64,000 nucleotides of DNA from Microbacterium sp. LWH3-1.2 (GCF_040675855.1 NZ_JBEGIK010000001.1:2356001-2420000), one strand, 5' to 3'; positions 36,122-45,723 are shown, counted from the first letter of the stretch. The notes: generated by a model not told the origin, from the sequence alone. A program made the numbers and translations.

Positions 36122-36598
36122 TCAGCGGCCGCCCTCGAAGCGTGCGGGGACCTCGTTCTGCAGCGCCACCTCGATCCGACGGCGCATCTCCGCGCTGACC
36201 TCGGCCGGCAGGGCAGCGAGCTCGTACCAGCCGACCTCGGTCATCTCGCCGTCGGCGGGGTAGGGCTCGCCCGACACCCACGCGCAGCGGAACGCAAGGT
36301 CGAGATAGTCGCTCTGGTCGCCGTTGTCGTACGTGATCCGCGGAATCTGATGCACCCACGCGAGCCGCTCGACGCGGCAGACCACGCCGGCCTCTTCGAG
36401 GGTCTCCCGCACGGCGGCATCGGCGGGCTCCTCGCCGGGGTCCACGATGCCGGTGACCGGTGTGAGGTGTCCGTTGTCACTGCGCCGGCCGAGCAGCACA
36501 CGGGCGTCGCGGACGACCACCGCCGTCACACCGACCAGCGGCAGGGGGTGGGTGCCGATCTTCTCGCGCAGCTCGAGGACGAAATCCGGGGTGGGCAT
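36122..36598 (-). CDS. Nudix hydrolase
   Basis: 158-residue pyrophosphohydrolase acting on a nucleoside-diphosphate-linked substrate; specificity unknown. The Nudix box GX5EX7REUXEEXGU is complete, from GIVDPGEEPADA to the RETLEEAGV segment, at about residues 50-72. Two starts are possible: GTG 36604 and ATG 36598. The ATG is chosen because it lies exactly 6 nt after TAGGGT (36610-36605), the leaderless spacing used elsewhere in this window. Confidence 0.88.
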   Translation of the reverse strand: MPTPDFVLELREKIGTHPLPLVGVTAVVVRDARVLLGRRSDNGHLTPVTGIVDPGEEPADAAVRETLEEAGVVCRVERLAWVHQIPRITYDNGDQSDYLDLAFRCAWVSGEPYPADGEMTEVGWYELAALPAEVSAEMRRRIEVALQNEVPARFEGGR

Positions 36599-36604
36599 GC
36601 TCAC

Positions 36605-36610
36605 ACCCTA
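36605..36610 (-). promoter_or_regulatory. Nudix gene -10 box TAGGGT, leaderless geometry
   Basis: Minus strand TAGGGT, GTGAGC, ATG: 6-nt spacer, deciding the start at 36598. Confidence 0.5.
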
Positions 36611-36676
36611 TGCGGCGTGGTGGGGTGCGATCGCCACCGCCTGGACGATGTCGGATGCTGCGGGCAGAGTGTTGGC

Positions 36677-37246
36677 ATGTCGATCGAGGTGAGGCCGGCG
36701 ACGGTCTATGAAGATGTCGCGACGATGGTCGGTCCGAAGAATCCGGATTCCAACGTGTGCTTCTGCCTCAGCTACCGCATCCCGTCGAAGGAGAACCTCG
36801 CGCTCAAGGGCCCCGAGCGCGGCGAACGGGTGCGGCGACTCATCGACGAGGAGGGACCGATCGGCGTTCTCGCGTACGACGATGAGGAGGTCGTCGGGTG
36901 GGCGGCCGTCGCGCCGCGGGCGCAGACGCACTTCGCCACGTTCCGCAAGATCCCGCACGTCGACGAACAGGACGCCTGGTCGGTGTGGTGCTTCCGCGTG
37001 CGCCCCGGTCATCGCAAGAAGGGCGTCATGCACGCGCTCATCGAGGGCGCCGTCGACTTCGCGCGCGATCAGGGCGCCCCGGTGCTCGAGGGCTATCCCG
37101 TCGACAACGGCGGCGAGAAGGTCGACCTGACGATGGCCTACGTCGGCACGCGCCGCCTCTTCGAGCAGGCGGGATTCGTGAAGGCCGCCGACACCGAGTC
37201 GGTGCTGTCGGGGTTTCCCCGCGTGCTCATGCGGCTCGACCTCTAG
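36677..37246 (+). CDS. GNAT-family N-acetyltransferase
   Basis: 189-residue acetyltransferase. The acetyl-CoA segment is VWCFRVRPGHRKKGVMHALI, the V-x-P-xx-R-xx-G/A pattern of GNAT motif A at about residues 97-116. Many close relatives are annotated only as GNAT; substrate unknown. The ATG at 36677 opens MSIEVRPATVYEDVA, a typical GNAT first strand. No obvious ribosome site. A DinB-like remnant follows directly in the same frame. Confidence 0.85.
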   Translation: MSIEVRPATVYEDVATMVGPKNPDSNVCFCLSYRIPSKENLALKGPERGERVRRLIDEEGPIGVLAYDDEEVVGWAAVAPRAQTHFATFRKIPHVDEQDAWSVWCFRVRPGHRKKGVMHALIEGAVDFARDQGAPVLEGYPVDNGGEKVDLTMAYVGTRRLFEQAGFVKAADTESVLSGFPRVLMRLDL

Positions 37247-37255
37247 CGTGGACGC

Positions 37256-37383
37256 CTGAACGAACTCCTGCGCCGCCGCTTCTCCCGCGCCAACACCCTC
37301 TACCTCGACTTCGTCGATGCGGTCTCGCGGAGCAGCTGGGGTCGCACCTCGCCGACCTGCCGTCAGACACGCTCGGCCACCCC
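37256..37383 (+). pseudogene. DinB-like gene remnant, frameshifted and truncated
   Basis: In the 263-bp gap before dnaE, one frame reads NELLRRRFSRANTLYLDFVD (from about 37259), and from 37324 another frame continues AEQLGSHLADLPSDTLGH. Joined across a one-base shift, the two halves resemble the N-terminus of actinobacterial DinB-family proteins, where a xLxDLPSxTxGxQ stretch follows the first helix. There is no start codon, and similarity stops near 37383. The rest of the gap holds nothing recognisable except the dnaE promoter. Confidence 0.45.
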
Positions 37384-37497
37384 TCGACGAAGTCTTCTGA
37401 GATTCGGGCCTTCATCCTCGAGTCGAGGGTGAAGGGACCTCGCGGCGGGAGTGCGCGACTCACGACGGATGCCGCCGCAGGTGTCGGCGGCCGAACC

Positions 37498-37503
37498 TAG
37501 ACT
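37498..37503 (+). promoter_or_regulatory. dnaE -10 box TAGACT, leaderless geometry
   Basis: TAGACT, CGACGC, GTG: 6-nt spacer, no Shine-Dalgarno. Confidence 0.6.
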
Positions 37504-37509
37504 CGACGC

Positions 37510-40500
37510 GTGGCATCCGATTCCTTCGTCCATCTGCACGTGCACAGCGAGTATTCGATGCTCGACGGAGCGGCCAAGATCGGCGCGATGACGCAGGCTG
37601 CGGCCGAGTACGGCATGCCGGCCATCGCCGTCACCGACCACGGCAACACGTTCGCGGCGTTCGAGTTCTACCGTGCGGCGCAGGCCGCGGGCATCAACCC
37701 GATCATCGGTCTCGAGGCGTACGTCACTCCCGGCACCCACCGCAGCGACAAATCTCGTGTGGCGTGGGGCACGCCCGAGCAGAAGAGTGACGACGTCTCC
37801 GGCTCCGGTGCGTACACGCACACCACGCTGTGGAGCGAGACCACCGAGGGCATGCACAACCTGTTCCGGTTGAGCTCGCTGTCGAGCATGGAGGGCTACT
37901 ACTTCAAGCCGCGCATGGACCGCGAGCTCCTGCAGACGTATGGCAAGGGGCTCATCGCGACGACCGGCTGCCCGTCCGGCGAAGTGCAGACGCGCCTCCG
38001 CCTGGGTCAGTACGACGCGGCCCGCGCGGCGGCCGCGGAATTCCAGGACATCTACGGCAAGGAGAACTACTTCGCCGAGATCATGGATCACGGCCTCTCG
38101 ATCGAGCGGCGGATCATGTCCGACCTGCTGCGGCTCGCCAAGGATCTCAGCATCCCTCTGGTGGCCACCAACGACTCCCACTACACGCACCAGCACGAGG
38201 CCGATGCGCACGCGGCGCTGCTGTGCGTGCAGTCGGGGTCCACCCTCGACGACCCGAACCGGTTCAAGTTCGACGGTGACGGCTACTACATCAAGACCGC
38301 GCAGGAGATGCGCCAGCTGTTCCGCGACCACCCCGAGGCGTGCGACAACACGCTGCTCATCGCGGAACGCTGCAAGGTCGAGTTCAACACCGCCGCGAAC
38401 TACATGCCGCGCTTCCCGGTGCCCGACGGCGAGACCGAAGACAGCTGGCTCATCAAGGAGGTCGAGCGCGGCCTCCACTACCGGTACCCGGGCGGCATCC
38501 CCGACAAGGTGCGCAAGCAGGCGGAGTACGAGACCGGCATCATCCTGCAGATGGGCTTCCCGGGGTACTTCCTCGTCGTCGCCGACTTCATCAACTGGGC
38601 GAAGGACCACGGCATCCGCGTCGGTCCCGGCCGAGGCTCGGGTGCGGGCTCGATGGTCGCCTACGCGATGAAGATCACCGACCTCGACCCGCTCGAGCAC
38701 GGCCTCATCTTCGAACGCTTCCTCAACCCGGACCGCGTCTCGATGCCCGACTTCGATGTCGACTTCGACGACCGCCGCCGCGGCGAGGTGATCGACTACG
38801 TCACCGAGAAGTACGGCTCCGAGAGGGTCGCTCAGATCGTCACGTACGGCACCATCAAGTCGAAGCAGGCTCTGAAAGACGCGGGACGCGTCCTCGGGTT
38901 CCCGTTCAGCATGGGGGAGCGCCTGACCAAGGCGATGCCGCCGCCCGTCATGGGCAAGGACATGCCGCTCGACGGAATGTTCGACCCGCAGCATCCGCGG
39001 TACAAGGAGGCTGTCGAGTTCCGCACGCTGATCGAGACCGATCCCGAGGCGAAGACGGTGTTCGACCGTGCGCTCGGGCTCGAGGGACTGAAGCGGCAGT
39101 GGGGCGTGCACGCGGCGGGCGTGATCATGTCGTCGGAGCCGCTGCTCGACATCATCCCGATCATGAGGCGCGAGCAGGACGGCCAGATCGTCACGCAGTT
39201 CGACTACCCGTCGTGCGAGACCCTCGGCCTCATCAAGATGGACTTCCTGGGGCTGCGCAATCTCACGATCATCTCGGACGCGCTCGACAACATCCGCCTC
39301 AACCGCGGGGAGGAGCTCGATCTCGAGCACCTGACGCTCGACGACCGCCCCGCCTACGACCTGCTCACCCGCGGCGACACGCTGGGTGTCTTCCAGCTCG
39401 ACGGCGGGCCGATGCGATCCCTGCTCAGGCTCATGAAGCCCGACAACTTCGAAGACATCTCGGCCGTGATCGCCCTGTACCGCCCGGGCCCGATGGGTGC
39501 GAACTCGCACACGAACTACGCGCTGCGCAAGAACGGGCTGCAGGACATCACGCCGATCCACCCGGAACTCGAAGAGCCCCTGAAGGACATCCTCGACACG
39601 ACCTACGGCCTGATCATCTATCAGGAGCAGGTCATGGCCATCGCCCAGAAGGTCGCGGGCTTCTCGCTCGGCCAAGCAGACATCCTACGCCGCGCGATGG
39701 GCAAGAAGAAGAAGTCCGAACTCGACAAGCAGTACGAGGGCTTCTCCGGCGGCATGAAGGAGCGCGGGTTCGGTGAGGCCGCGATCCAGGCGCTGTGGGA
39801 CATCCTGCTTCCCTTCTCGGACTACGCCTTCAACAAGGCGCACTCCGCCGCCTACGGGCTCGTGTCCTACTGGACGGCTTACCTCAAGGCCCACTATCCG
39901 GCCGAGTACATGGCAGCGCTCCTCACCAGCGTCGGCGACTCGAAAGACAAGATGGCGGTGTACCTCAACGAGTGCCGCCGTATGGGCATCAAGGTGCTCC
40001 CGCCGGACGTCGGGCAGTCGATCCGCTACTTCGCGGCCGTCGGTGAAGACATCCGCTTCGGCCTCGGGGCGGTGCGCAACGTCGGCGGCAACGTCGTCGA
40101 CGGCATCGTCGCCGCGCGGGCTGGTGCGACGTACACGAGCTTCCACGACTTCCTGTCGAAGGTGCCGGTACACGTCGCGAACAAGCGGACGGTCGAGTCG
40201 CTCATCAAGGCCGGCGCGTTCGACACGATGGGCTCGACGCGCCGCGCACTCATGGAGATCCATGAGGACGCGACCGAGGCCGCAGTGCTCGACAAGCGCC
40301 GCGAGGCCAACGGCGAGGTCGGCTTCGACTTCGACTCGCTCTGGGGAGACGACGAGCCTCAGCAGGCGGCCAAGGTGCCCGAGCGGCCAGAGTGGACCAA
40401 GAAGGACAAGCTCGCGTTCGAGCGGGAGATGCTCGGTCTCTACGTGTCCGACCACCCCCTGGCGGGGCTCGAGATCCCGCTCGCGAAGCACGCGTCGACC

Positions 40501-41028
40501 AGCATCCACGATCTGCTCGCCTCGGAGGACGTCGGGGACGGCGACCAGGTGACCATCGCCGGCCTGGTCACGAGCGTGCAGCACCGCGTGGCCAAGCAGA
40601 GCGGCAATCCCTACGGGATGATCACCGTCGAGGACTTCGACGGCGAGATCACGGTCATGTTCATGGGCAAGACCTACACCGAGTTCCAGCACATGCTGCA
40701 GGCGGACTCCATCCTCGTGGTGCGCGGCCGCGTATCGCGGCGCGACGATGGCATGAATCTCCATGCACAGTCGGCATTCGCGCCCGATCTGGGAAGCATG
40801 GACGAGTCCAGCGCACTGGTGCTGATCATTCCGGAGCGCCGCGCGAGCGAGGCGCTCGTCGGCGAGCTCCTGCAGACTCTGAACCGACACGCCGGCGACA
40901 CAGAGGTGTCGCTCAAGCTCCACAGCGGCACGGTGGCCAAGGTTTTCGAGGTCCCGCATACCGTCCGGATCACCCCGGATCTGTACGGCGAGCTCAAGGG
41001 TCTTCTCGGGCCGCAATGCCTCGGGTGA
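37510..41028 (+). CDS. dnaE: DNA polymerase III subunit alpha (DnaE1)
   Basis: Replicative polymerase catalytic subunit. 1172 residues: PHP domain from the start (HLHVHSEYSMLDG), palm with PDFDVDFDD (catalytic Asp416 and Asp418), thumb/fingers, tandem HhH (about 820-920) and a C-terminal OB fold (DQVTIAGLVTSVQHR, about 1010-1090). The intact PHP metal motif is consistent with DnaE1-type proofreading as known in mycobacteria. Length and order fit DnaE1, not the DnaE2/ImuC mutasome form. It is monocistronic with a leaderless-type promoter. Confidence 0.96.
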   Translation: MASDSFVHLHVHSEYSMLDGAAKIGAMTQAAAEYGMPAIAVTDHGNTFAAFEFYRAAQAAGINPIIGLEAYVTPGTHRSDKSRVAWGTPEQKSDDVSGSGAYTHTTLWSETTEGMHNLFRLSSLSSMEGYYFKPRMDRELLQTYGKGLIATTGCPSGEVQTRLRLGQYDAARAAAAEFQDIYGKENYFAEIMDHGLSIERRIMSDLLRLAKDLSIPLVATNDSHYTHQHEADAHAALLCVQSGSTLDDPNRFKFDGDGYYIKTAQEMRQLFRDHPEACDNTLLIAERCKVEFNTAANYMPRFPVPDGETEDSWLIKEVERGLHYRYPGGIPDKVRKQAEYETGIILQMGFPGYFLVVADFINWAKDHGIRVGPGRGSGAGSMVAYAMKITDLDPLEHGLIFERFLNPDRVSMPDFDVDFDDRRRGEVIDYVTEKYGSERVAQIVTYGTIKSKQALKDAGRVLGFPFSMGERLTKAMPPPVMGKDMPLDGMFDPQHPRYKEAVEFRTLIETDPEAKTVFDRALGLEGLKRQWGVHAAGVIMSSEPLLDIIPIMRREQDGQIVTQFDYPSCETLGLIKMDFLGLRNLTIISDALDNIRLNRGEELDLEHLTLDDRPAYDLLTRGDTLGVFQLDGGPMRSLLRLMKPDNFEDISAVIALYRPGPMGANSHTNYALRKNGLQDITPIHPELEEPLKDILDTTYGLIIYQEQVMAIAQKVAGFSLGQADILRRAMGKKKKSELDKQYEGFSGGMKERGFGEAAIQALWDILLPFSDYAFNKAHSAAYGLVSYWTAYLKAHYPAEYMAALLTSVGDSKDKMAVYLNECRRMGIKVLPPDVGQSIRYFAAVGEDIRFGLGAVRNVGGNVVDGIVAARAGATYTSFHDFLSKVPVHVANKRTVESLIKAGAFDTMGSTRRALMEIHEDATEAAVLDKRREANGEVGFDFDSLWGDDEPQQAAKVPERPEWTKKDKLAFEREMLGLYVSDHPLAGLEIPLAKHASTSIHDLLASEDVGDGDQVTIAGLVTSVQHRVAKQSGNPYGMITVEDFDGEITVMFMGKTYTEFQHMLQADSILVVRGRVSRRDDGMNLHAQSAFAPDLGSMDESSALVLIIPERRASEALVGELLQTLNRHAGDTEVSLKLHSGTVAKVFEVPHTVRITPDLYGELKGLLGPQCLG

Positions 41029-41101
41029 AGCAGTCGCGCGCGGGCGCCGGCGCGTGTCGCCGCGCGTCGCGCCGTCTCATCGGCGTCTCATACGCCGTGG
41101 G

Positions 41102-41107
41102 TAATAT
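41102..41107 (+). promoter_or_regulatory. -10 box TAATAT of membrane-protein gene
   Basis: TAATAT 42 nt upstream of the GTG at 41150; GGAAGGA at about 41136-41142 is the ribosome site. Confidence 0.5.
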
Positions 41108-41149
41108 CGGGTCGACGCGAGCCTCGGGAGCTCGCCGGAAGGAAATATC

Positions 41150-42172
41150 GTGACGGACGAGAAGCAGGGCGAGAACATCGACGAGGCGGTCGCGACCGAA
41201 GAGCCGCCGCAGTACGGCGTCGGACCGTTCTCCATCCGCGAGGTCGCCCTCGTCGGCACGTGGATCGTCGCGTTCGTGGTGTCGTTCTTCCCGATCTACG
41301 GCCCGTTCGAGTCGGCGCCGTCGGTCTGGACCAGCGGCATCGACTGGGTGCTGACGATCGGTGTGCCCACCATCGCGGTGTTCCTGATCGTGCTGCGCCG
41401 CCTGTCGCCGCAGGGCATCCGGCGTGTCGGATCGCTCGGCATCGACCAGTTCGCCTCGGTCGCGTTCTCGGTCGCCACCGTGCTGTGGTTGTCGATCCTG
41501 TGGACCTCGTTCGTGCGGCTCTCCGTCGGACAGGGCTTCCTCGCCTCGTGGGTCGTCTGGGTGGAGTTCTTCCTCATGCTCGCCGGCGTCGTGCTCACGG
41601 TCGCCGCGCCGTTCATCGCGCCGTTCGCGCAGGACTTCCGTGATCGCCCGGAGGTTCCGGCCCACCGCAGCGCCCGCCCGGTGCGGCGTGTGTCACCTCG
41701 CCCGGCGTACGTCCGACCCGAGCCGGAGCCCGAGGCGGAACCCGAGTACGAGCCTTACGCGCCAGCAGGCGCCGCGACGGACGGCCCCGGAGTCGCAGCG
41801 ACGCCGGACGCGTCAGCGAACGACGGCTCCGCCACCACCGTGATCCCGATCGACGAGCAGGTCGCCCCGGCCGAGGAGCCGGCCACGCCGGCACCGAACG
41901 AGCCGACGCAGGCCCGCGAGTCGTTCGAGCACGTCGAGAACCCGACGTCGACCGTCGAGCCCGCGGCCGCCACCGCGCCGCAGCACCAGGCCTTCTGGGC
42001 GCTCGTGCCCGAGGAGCGCGACATCGTCGACGAGATCGGCATCCCGGTGTTCCGCATCGGCCCGAGCGCGTGGGCGCTCGTGATCGAGGACCGCGGCGAC
42101 GTCTTCGTGGTGCGCCACGAGGACGGCCGCATCGGCTACCTGCACGACGTCTCGGGCGTCACGCGCGGCTGA
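41150..42172 (+). CDS. Membrane protein of unknown function
   Basis: 340-residue protein I do not recognise. Four TM helices lie in the first half (about 33-53, 66-85, 97-118, 125-150). A disordered Pro/Glu/Ala-rich cytoplasmic region follows (about 165-285), and the last 50 residues form a small folded-looking unit (WALVPEERDIVDEIG, then FRIGPSAWALVIEDRG). The same layout appears in uncharacterised Microbacteriaceae proteins between dnaE and hisD. GTG start with good ribosome site. Confidence 0.75.
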   Translation: MTDEKQGENIDEAVATEEPPQYGVGPFSIREVALVGTWIVAFVVSFFPIYGPFESAPSVWTSGIDWVLTIGVPTIAVFLIVLRRLSPQGIRRVGSLGIDQFASVAFSVATVLWLSILWTSFVRLSVGQGFLASWVVWVEFFLMLAGVVLTVAAPFIAPFAQDFRDRPEVPAHRSARPVRRVSPRPAYVRPEPEPEAEPEYEPYAPAGAATDGPGVAATPDASANDGSATTVIPIDEQVAPAEEPATPAPNEPTQARESFEHVENPTSTVEPAAATAPQHQAFWALVPEERDIVDEIGIPVFRIGPSAWALVIEDRGDVFVVRHEDGRIGYLHDVSGVTRG

Positions 42173-42190
42173 CCCCGGCACCGCGCGCGG

Positions 42191-42196
42191 TACCTT
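42191..42196 (+). promoter_or_regulatory. hisD -10 box TACCTT, leaderless geometry
   Basis: TACCTT, AGACGG, ATG: 6-nt spacer. Confidence 0.5.
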
Positions 42197-42202
42197 AGAC
42201 GG

Positions 42203-43504
42203 ATGCTCCGGACGATCGACCTGCGCGGGCGCACGCTCTCGCCCGCGGAACTCCTCGCGACCGTTCCCCGTGCCGAGGCGGCGCGCGAAGAGGCCTTCGC
42301 CACCGCCGCGCACATCGTGGAGGACGTCGCCGCGCGCGGCGAGGTCGCTCTCCGCGAGCAGGCCGACAGGTTCGACGGCGTGGCGGGACACGACATCCGC
42401 GTCCCCGCCGCGCACCTCGACGAGGCGCTCGAGGCGCTCGACCCCGCCGTGCGCGCCGCACTCGAGCAGGCGATCGAGCGCGTGCGCGAGGCATCCGCCG
42501 CTCAGGTGCCCCCGCCGACGGTGACCGAGCTCGGTCCCGGCGCCAGGGTGACGCAGCGGTGGCAACCGGTGCGCCGCGTCGGCCTCTACGTCCCCGGCGG
42601 CAAGGCCGTGTACCCGTCGAGCGTCGTCATGAACGTCGTGCCGGCGCAGGTCGCGGGAGTGTCCGAGATCGCGCTGGCCTCTCCGCCGCAGCGCGAGTTC
42701 GGGGGCCGAGTGCACCCGGTGATCCTCGGCGCCGCGAAGCTTCTCGGGGTCACCGAGGTGTACGCGATGGGCGGGGCGGGCGCGATCGGCGCACTCGCCC
42801 ACGGTGTCGCGTCGCTCGGCCTCGAGCCGGTCGACGTGGTCACCGGCCCCGGCAACAACTTCGTGGCCGCCGCCAAGCGTGCCGTGGCGGGTCTCGTCGG
42901 GACGGATGCCGAAGCCGGCGCGACCGAGATCCTCGTGGTGGCCGACGACAGCGCCGACGCACGCCTGGTCGCCGTCGACCTCATCAGCCAGGCCGAGCAC
43001 GACGAGCAGGCCTCGGCCGTCCTCGTGACGACGTCGGAGCGGCTCGCCGCCGGAGTCCTCCAGGCCGTCGCGCCCCGCGCGGCCGCAACCCGGCACGCCG
43101 AGCGCGTCGCCGCCGCGCTCGCGGGACCGCAGTCGGCGATCGTGCTCGTCGACGACATCGCCGTGGCGACCGCGTTCAGCAACGCGTATGCACCCGAGCA
43201 CCTCGAGCTGCACCTCGCCGACCCGCGCCCCGAGGACTTCGTGCACGCAGGCGCAGTTTTCGTCGGCGCCGACTCCCCGGTGAGCCTCGGCGACTACCTC
43301 GCCGGCAGCAACCACGTCCTGCCGACCGGGGGACAGGCACGCTATTCGTCCGGCCTCTCGGCTGCGACGTTCCTGCGTCCGCAGCAGATCATCGAGTACG
43401 ACCGCGACGCCCTCGCCGCTGTCCACGACGCCATCGTGACGCTGGCCGAAGCGGAAGCGCTCCCCGCCCACGGCGAGGCCATCACAGCCCGCTTCCAGGA
43501 CTGA
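42203..43504 (+). CDS. hisD: Histidinol dehydrogenase
   Basis: Zinc enzyme for the last two steps of histidine synthesis, L-histidinol to L-histidine with 2 NAD+. 433 residues with RVGLYVPGGKAVYPSSVVMN, GPGNNFVAAAKR, the metal/catalytic SQAEHDEQA, and NAYAPEHLELH with ADSPVSLGDY and GSNHVLPTGG. Other his genes are not in the window. In other actinobacteria hisD opens a hisDCBHAF operon, but here nrdR follows instead. Confidence 0.96.
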   Translation: MLRTIDLRGRTLSPAELLATVPRAEAAREEAFATAAHIVEDVAARGEVALREQADRFDGVAGHDIRVPAAHLDEALEALDPAVRAALEQAIERVREASAAQVPPPTVTELGPGARVTQRWQPVRRVGLYVPGGKAVYPSSVVMNVVPAQVAGVSEIALASPPQREFGGRVHPVILGAAKLLGVTEVYAMGGAGAIGALAHGVASLGLEPVDVVTGPGNNFVAAAKRAVAGLVGTDAEAGATEILVVADDSADARLVAVDLISQAEHDEQASAVLVTTSERLAAGVLQAVAPRAAATRHAERVAAALAGPQSAIVLVDDIAVATAFSNAYAPEHLELHLADPRPEDFVHAGAVFVGADSPVSLGDYLAGSNHVLPTGGQARYSSGLSAATFLRPQQIIEYDRDALAAVHDAIVTLAEAEALPAHGEAITARFQD

Positions 43505-43520
43505 GCCCGGATTCCCGGCG

Positions 43521-43526
43521 TAGGCT
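43521..43526 (+). promoter_or_regulatory. nrdR -10 box TAGGCT
   Basis: TAGGCT ends 9 nt before the nrdR ATG, predicting a leader of only 2-3 nt. Confidence 0.5.
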
Positions 43527-43535
43527 GTCTCTGCC

Positions 43536-44027
43536 ATGCACTGCCCGTTCTGCCGTCACGCCGATTCGCGCGTCATCGACTCGCGCACCAGCGACGACGG
43601 TCTCAGCATTCGTCGCCGTCGTCAGTGTCCGCAGTGCGGCGGCCGTTTCACGACGATCGAGACGGCGAGCCTCAACGTCATCAAGCGCTCCGGCGTGATC
43701 GAGCCGTTCAGCCGCGAGAAGGTCATCTCAGGCGTGCGCAAGGCGTGCCAGGGGCGGCCGGTGACCGAAGGCGACCTTGCGGTGCTCGCCCAGACGGTCG
43801 AGGAGAGCATCCGTCAGACCGGTGCCTCGCAGCTCGACGCGAACGAGATCGGCCTCGCGATCCTCGGGCCCCTCCGCGACCTCGACGAGGTCGCCTACCT
43901 GCGCTTCGCGAGCGTCTACCAGGCGTTCGACTCCCTCGAGGACTTCGAGGCCGCGATCGACCAGCTGCGAGCCGACCACGGCCGCGCGCCCGCTCGCGAT
44001 GAAAGCGCGGCGGCCGCCTCGGAGTGA
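43536..44027 (+). CDS. nrdR: Ribonucleotide reductase repressor NrdR
   Basis: ATP/dATP-sensing repressor of ribonucleotide reductase genes. 163 residues: N-terminal zinc ribbon [17 protein letters not shown] with the second pair in QCPQCGGRF, then an ATP cone ([19 protein letters not shown]). Its NrdR-box targets are not in this window. The last residues are Ala/Glu-rich. Confidence 0.96.
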   Translation: MHCPFCRHADSRVIDSRTSDDGLSIRRRRQCPQCGGRFTTIETASLNVIKRSGVIEPFSREKVISGVRKACQGRPVTEGDLAVLAQTVEESIRQTGASQLDANEIGLAILGPLRDLDEVAYLRFASVYQAFDSLEDFEAAIDQLRADHGRAPARDESAAAASE

Positions 44028-44032
44028 CCGGA

Positions 44033-44038
44033 TAGCCT
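44033..44038 (+). promoter_or_regulatory. pyrD -10 box TAGCCT, near-leaderless
   Basis: TAGCCT ends 7 nt before the pyrD ATG. Confidence 0.5.
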
Positions 44039-44045
44039 AGAAGGG

Positions 44046-45071
44046 ATGTATCCCCTCCTCTTCCGCACTGTCCTGTCGCGTATGGACCCCGAGTCCGCCC
44101 ACCATTCGGCGATGGTCGTGATACGGATGCTGGGGATCCCGCCGTTCTCGTGGGCCACTCGTGCGATCACCCGGCCCGCATCGGCGCTGGCGACCACCGC
44201 ACTGGGGCTGTCCTTCGACTCGCCGTTCGGCGTGGCCGCCGGGTTCGACAAGGACGTGAAGGGGGCGTCGGGACTGCACGCCCTCGGCTTCGGTCACGTC
44301 GAGGTCGGCACCGTCACGGCGATCCCGCAGGACGGCAACCCGAGGCCGCGGCTGTTCCGGCTGATCCCGGATCGCGCCGTCGTGAACCGCATGGGCTTCA
44401 ACAATCACGGCGCCGAGGCGGCGGCTGCACGTCTGCGCACGCTGCGCAAGCGCTCGCGTCGCACCGTGCTGGGCGTCAACATCGGCAAGAGCCGGGTCGT
44501 CGACGTCGCGGATGCGACCGCCGACTACGTCCGCAGCGCGACGCTGCTGGCGCCGCTCGCCGACTACCTCGTGGTGAACGTGTCGTCGCCGAACACGCCG
44601 GGACTGCGCGGCCTGCAGGCGGTCGAGACTCTCCGTCCGCTGCTCGATGCCGTGCGCGATGCCGCGGGCGCCACGCCGCTGCTGGTGAAGATCGCGCCGG
44701 ACCTCCCCGACGACGAGATCGTGGCGATCGCCCAACTCGCGGTCGACGCCGGACTGTCCGGGATCATCGCGACCAACACCACGATCTCACGCGAGGGCCT
44801 CGTCACCGACCCGGCGACGGTGGCCGCCGCCGGTGACGGCGGACTGTCGGGAGGGCCGCTGAAGGCGCGGGCGCTCGACGTGCTGCGGCTGCTGCGCCAG
44901 GCGGTGCCCGCCGAGTTCGCAGTGATCTCGGTCGGCGGCGTCGAGACCGCCGCCGACGTGCAGGAGCGATTGGATGCCGGCGCCACCCTCGTGCAGGGCT
45001 ACACGGCCTTCCTCTACCGCGGCCCGCTGTGGGCGCGGCAGATCAACCGGGGCCTCGCGAAGCGAGGCTGA
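44046..45071 (+). CDS. pyrD: Dihydroorotate dehydrogenase (quinone), class 2
   Basis: Membrane-associated flavoprotein oxidising dihydroorotate to orotate with quinone, in pyrimidine synthesis. 341 residues. The N-terminal amphipathic helix (MYPLLFRTVLSRMDPESAHH) marks class 2. FGVAAGFDKD, NRMGFNNHGA, VNVSSPNTPGLR (catalytic Ser region), the TNTT motif and GLSGGPLKARALD are conserved. Start follows a -10 by 7 nt. Confidence 0.95.
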   Translation: MYPLLFRTVLSRMDPESAHHSAMVVIRMLGIPPFSWATRAITRPASALATTALGLSFDSPFGVAAGFDKDVKGASGLHALGFGHVEVGTVTAIPQDGNPRPRLFRLIPDRAVVNRMGFNNHGAEAAAARLRTLRKRSRRTVLGVNIGKSRVVDVADATADYVRSATLLAPLADYLVVNVSSPNTPGLRGLQAVETLRPLLDAVRDAAGATPLLVKIAPDLPDDEIVAIAQLAVDAGLSGIIATNTTISREGLVTDPATVAAAGDGGLSGGPLKARALDVLRLLRQAVPAEFAVISVGGVETAADVQERLDAGATLVQGYTAFLYRGPLWARQINRGLAKRG

Positions 45072-45093
45072 GGGCCGACGGCGTCGCGCCGGA

Positions 45094-45690
45094 TCAGGCC
45101 GGCTTCTGGCCGCGCTTGACCTGCGGCTTCGGAAGGCGGAGGAACCGCATCTGCACGGTGCGCATGGCCGCGTACCAGCCGAGGCCCTTCTCCACCTTGC
45201 CCTCGCCGAACTTCTTTCGCACAGCGCGCTTGACGGTGATCGACGTGATCACCATGTCGCCGATGACGAAGAAGATGAAGATCCACAGACCGACGAACGC
45301 GTAGTACTGCAGCTCGGGGATAGGCAGGAAGGTCGCGAGGATCACGAGCACCATCGCGGGCATGACGGCCTCGCCGAGGTGCCAGCCGGCGTCGACCCAG
45401 TCGCGAACGAACTTGCGCTGCGGACCCTGGTCGCGGGCAGGGAGATAGCGCTGGTCGCCGTTGGCCATGCCGATGCGGGCCTTCTCGCGCTGCGTCGCCA
45501 GATCGGCCTTCGCACGGGCACGCGCCTCCTTCGTGTCGGGCACGAGGGGTCGCTTGCGCGCGGCCTCCTGCTCGGCGCGCGAGGGAGTGGGGCGTCCCTT
45601 GCTCGAGGGACCGCTGACGGGGACGCCGTTCAGCGTGGTGCCATCCGACGGTGCGTCGTTGGACGAAGGAGCTGCAGGTGTCTTGGCCAC
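45094..45690 (-). CDS. DUF3043 membrane protein
   Basis: 198 residues from a GTG at 45690, supported by GAGGA 8-12 nt upstream. Residues 1-95 are cytoplasmic and charged (TKEARARAKADLATQREKAR). Two TM helices follow (about 119-137 and 140-160), then a basic C-terminus. The family is actinobacterial and uncharacterised; some members are called integral membrane proteins near the qcr/cta genes. It is divergent from the M20 peptidase gene, with overlapping -10 boxes. Confidence 0.85.
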   Translation of the reverse strand: MAKTPAAPSSNDAPSDGTTLNGVPVSGPSSKGRPTPSRAEQEAARKRPLVPDTKEARARAKADLATQREKARIGMANGDQRYLPARDQGPQRKFVRDWVDAGWHLGEAVMPAMVLVILATFLPIPELQYYAFVGLWIFIFFVIGDMVITSITVKRAVRKKFGEGKVEKGLGWYAAMRTVQMRFLRLPKPQVKRGQKPA

Positions 45691-45723
45691 GAAGGATCCT
45701 CGGGTACGGAGAAGGGGTGCACT

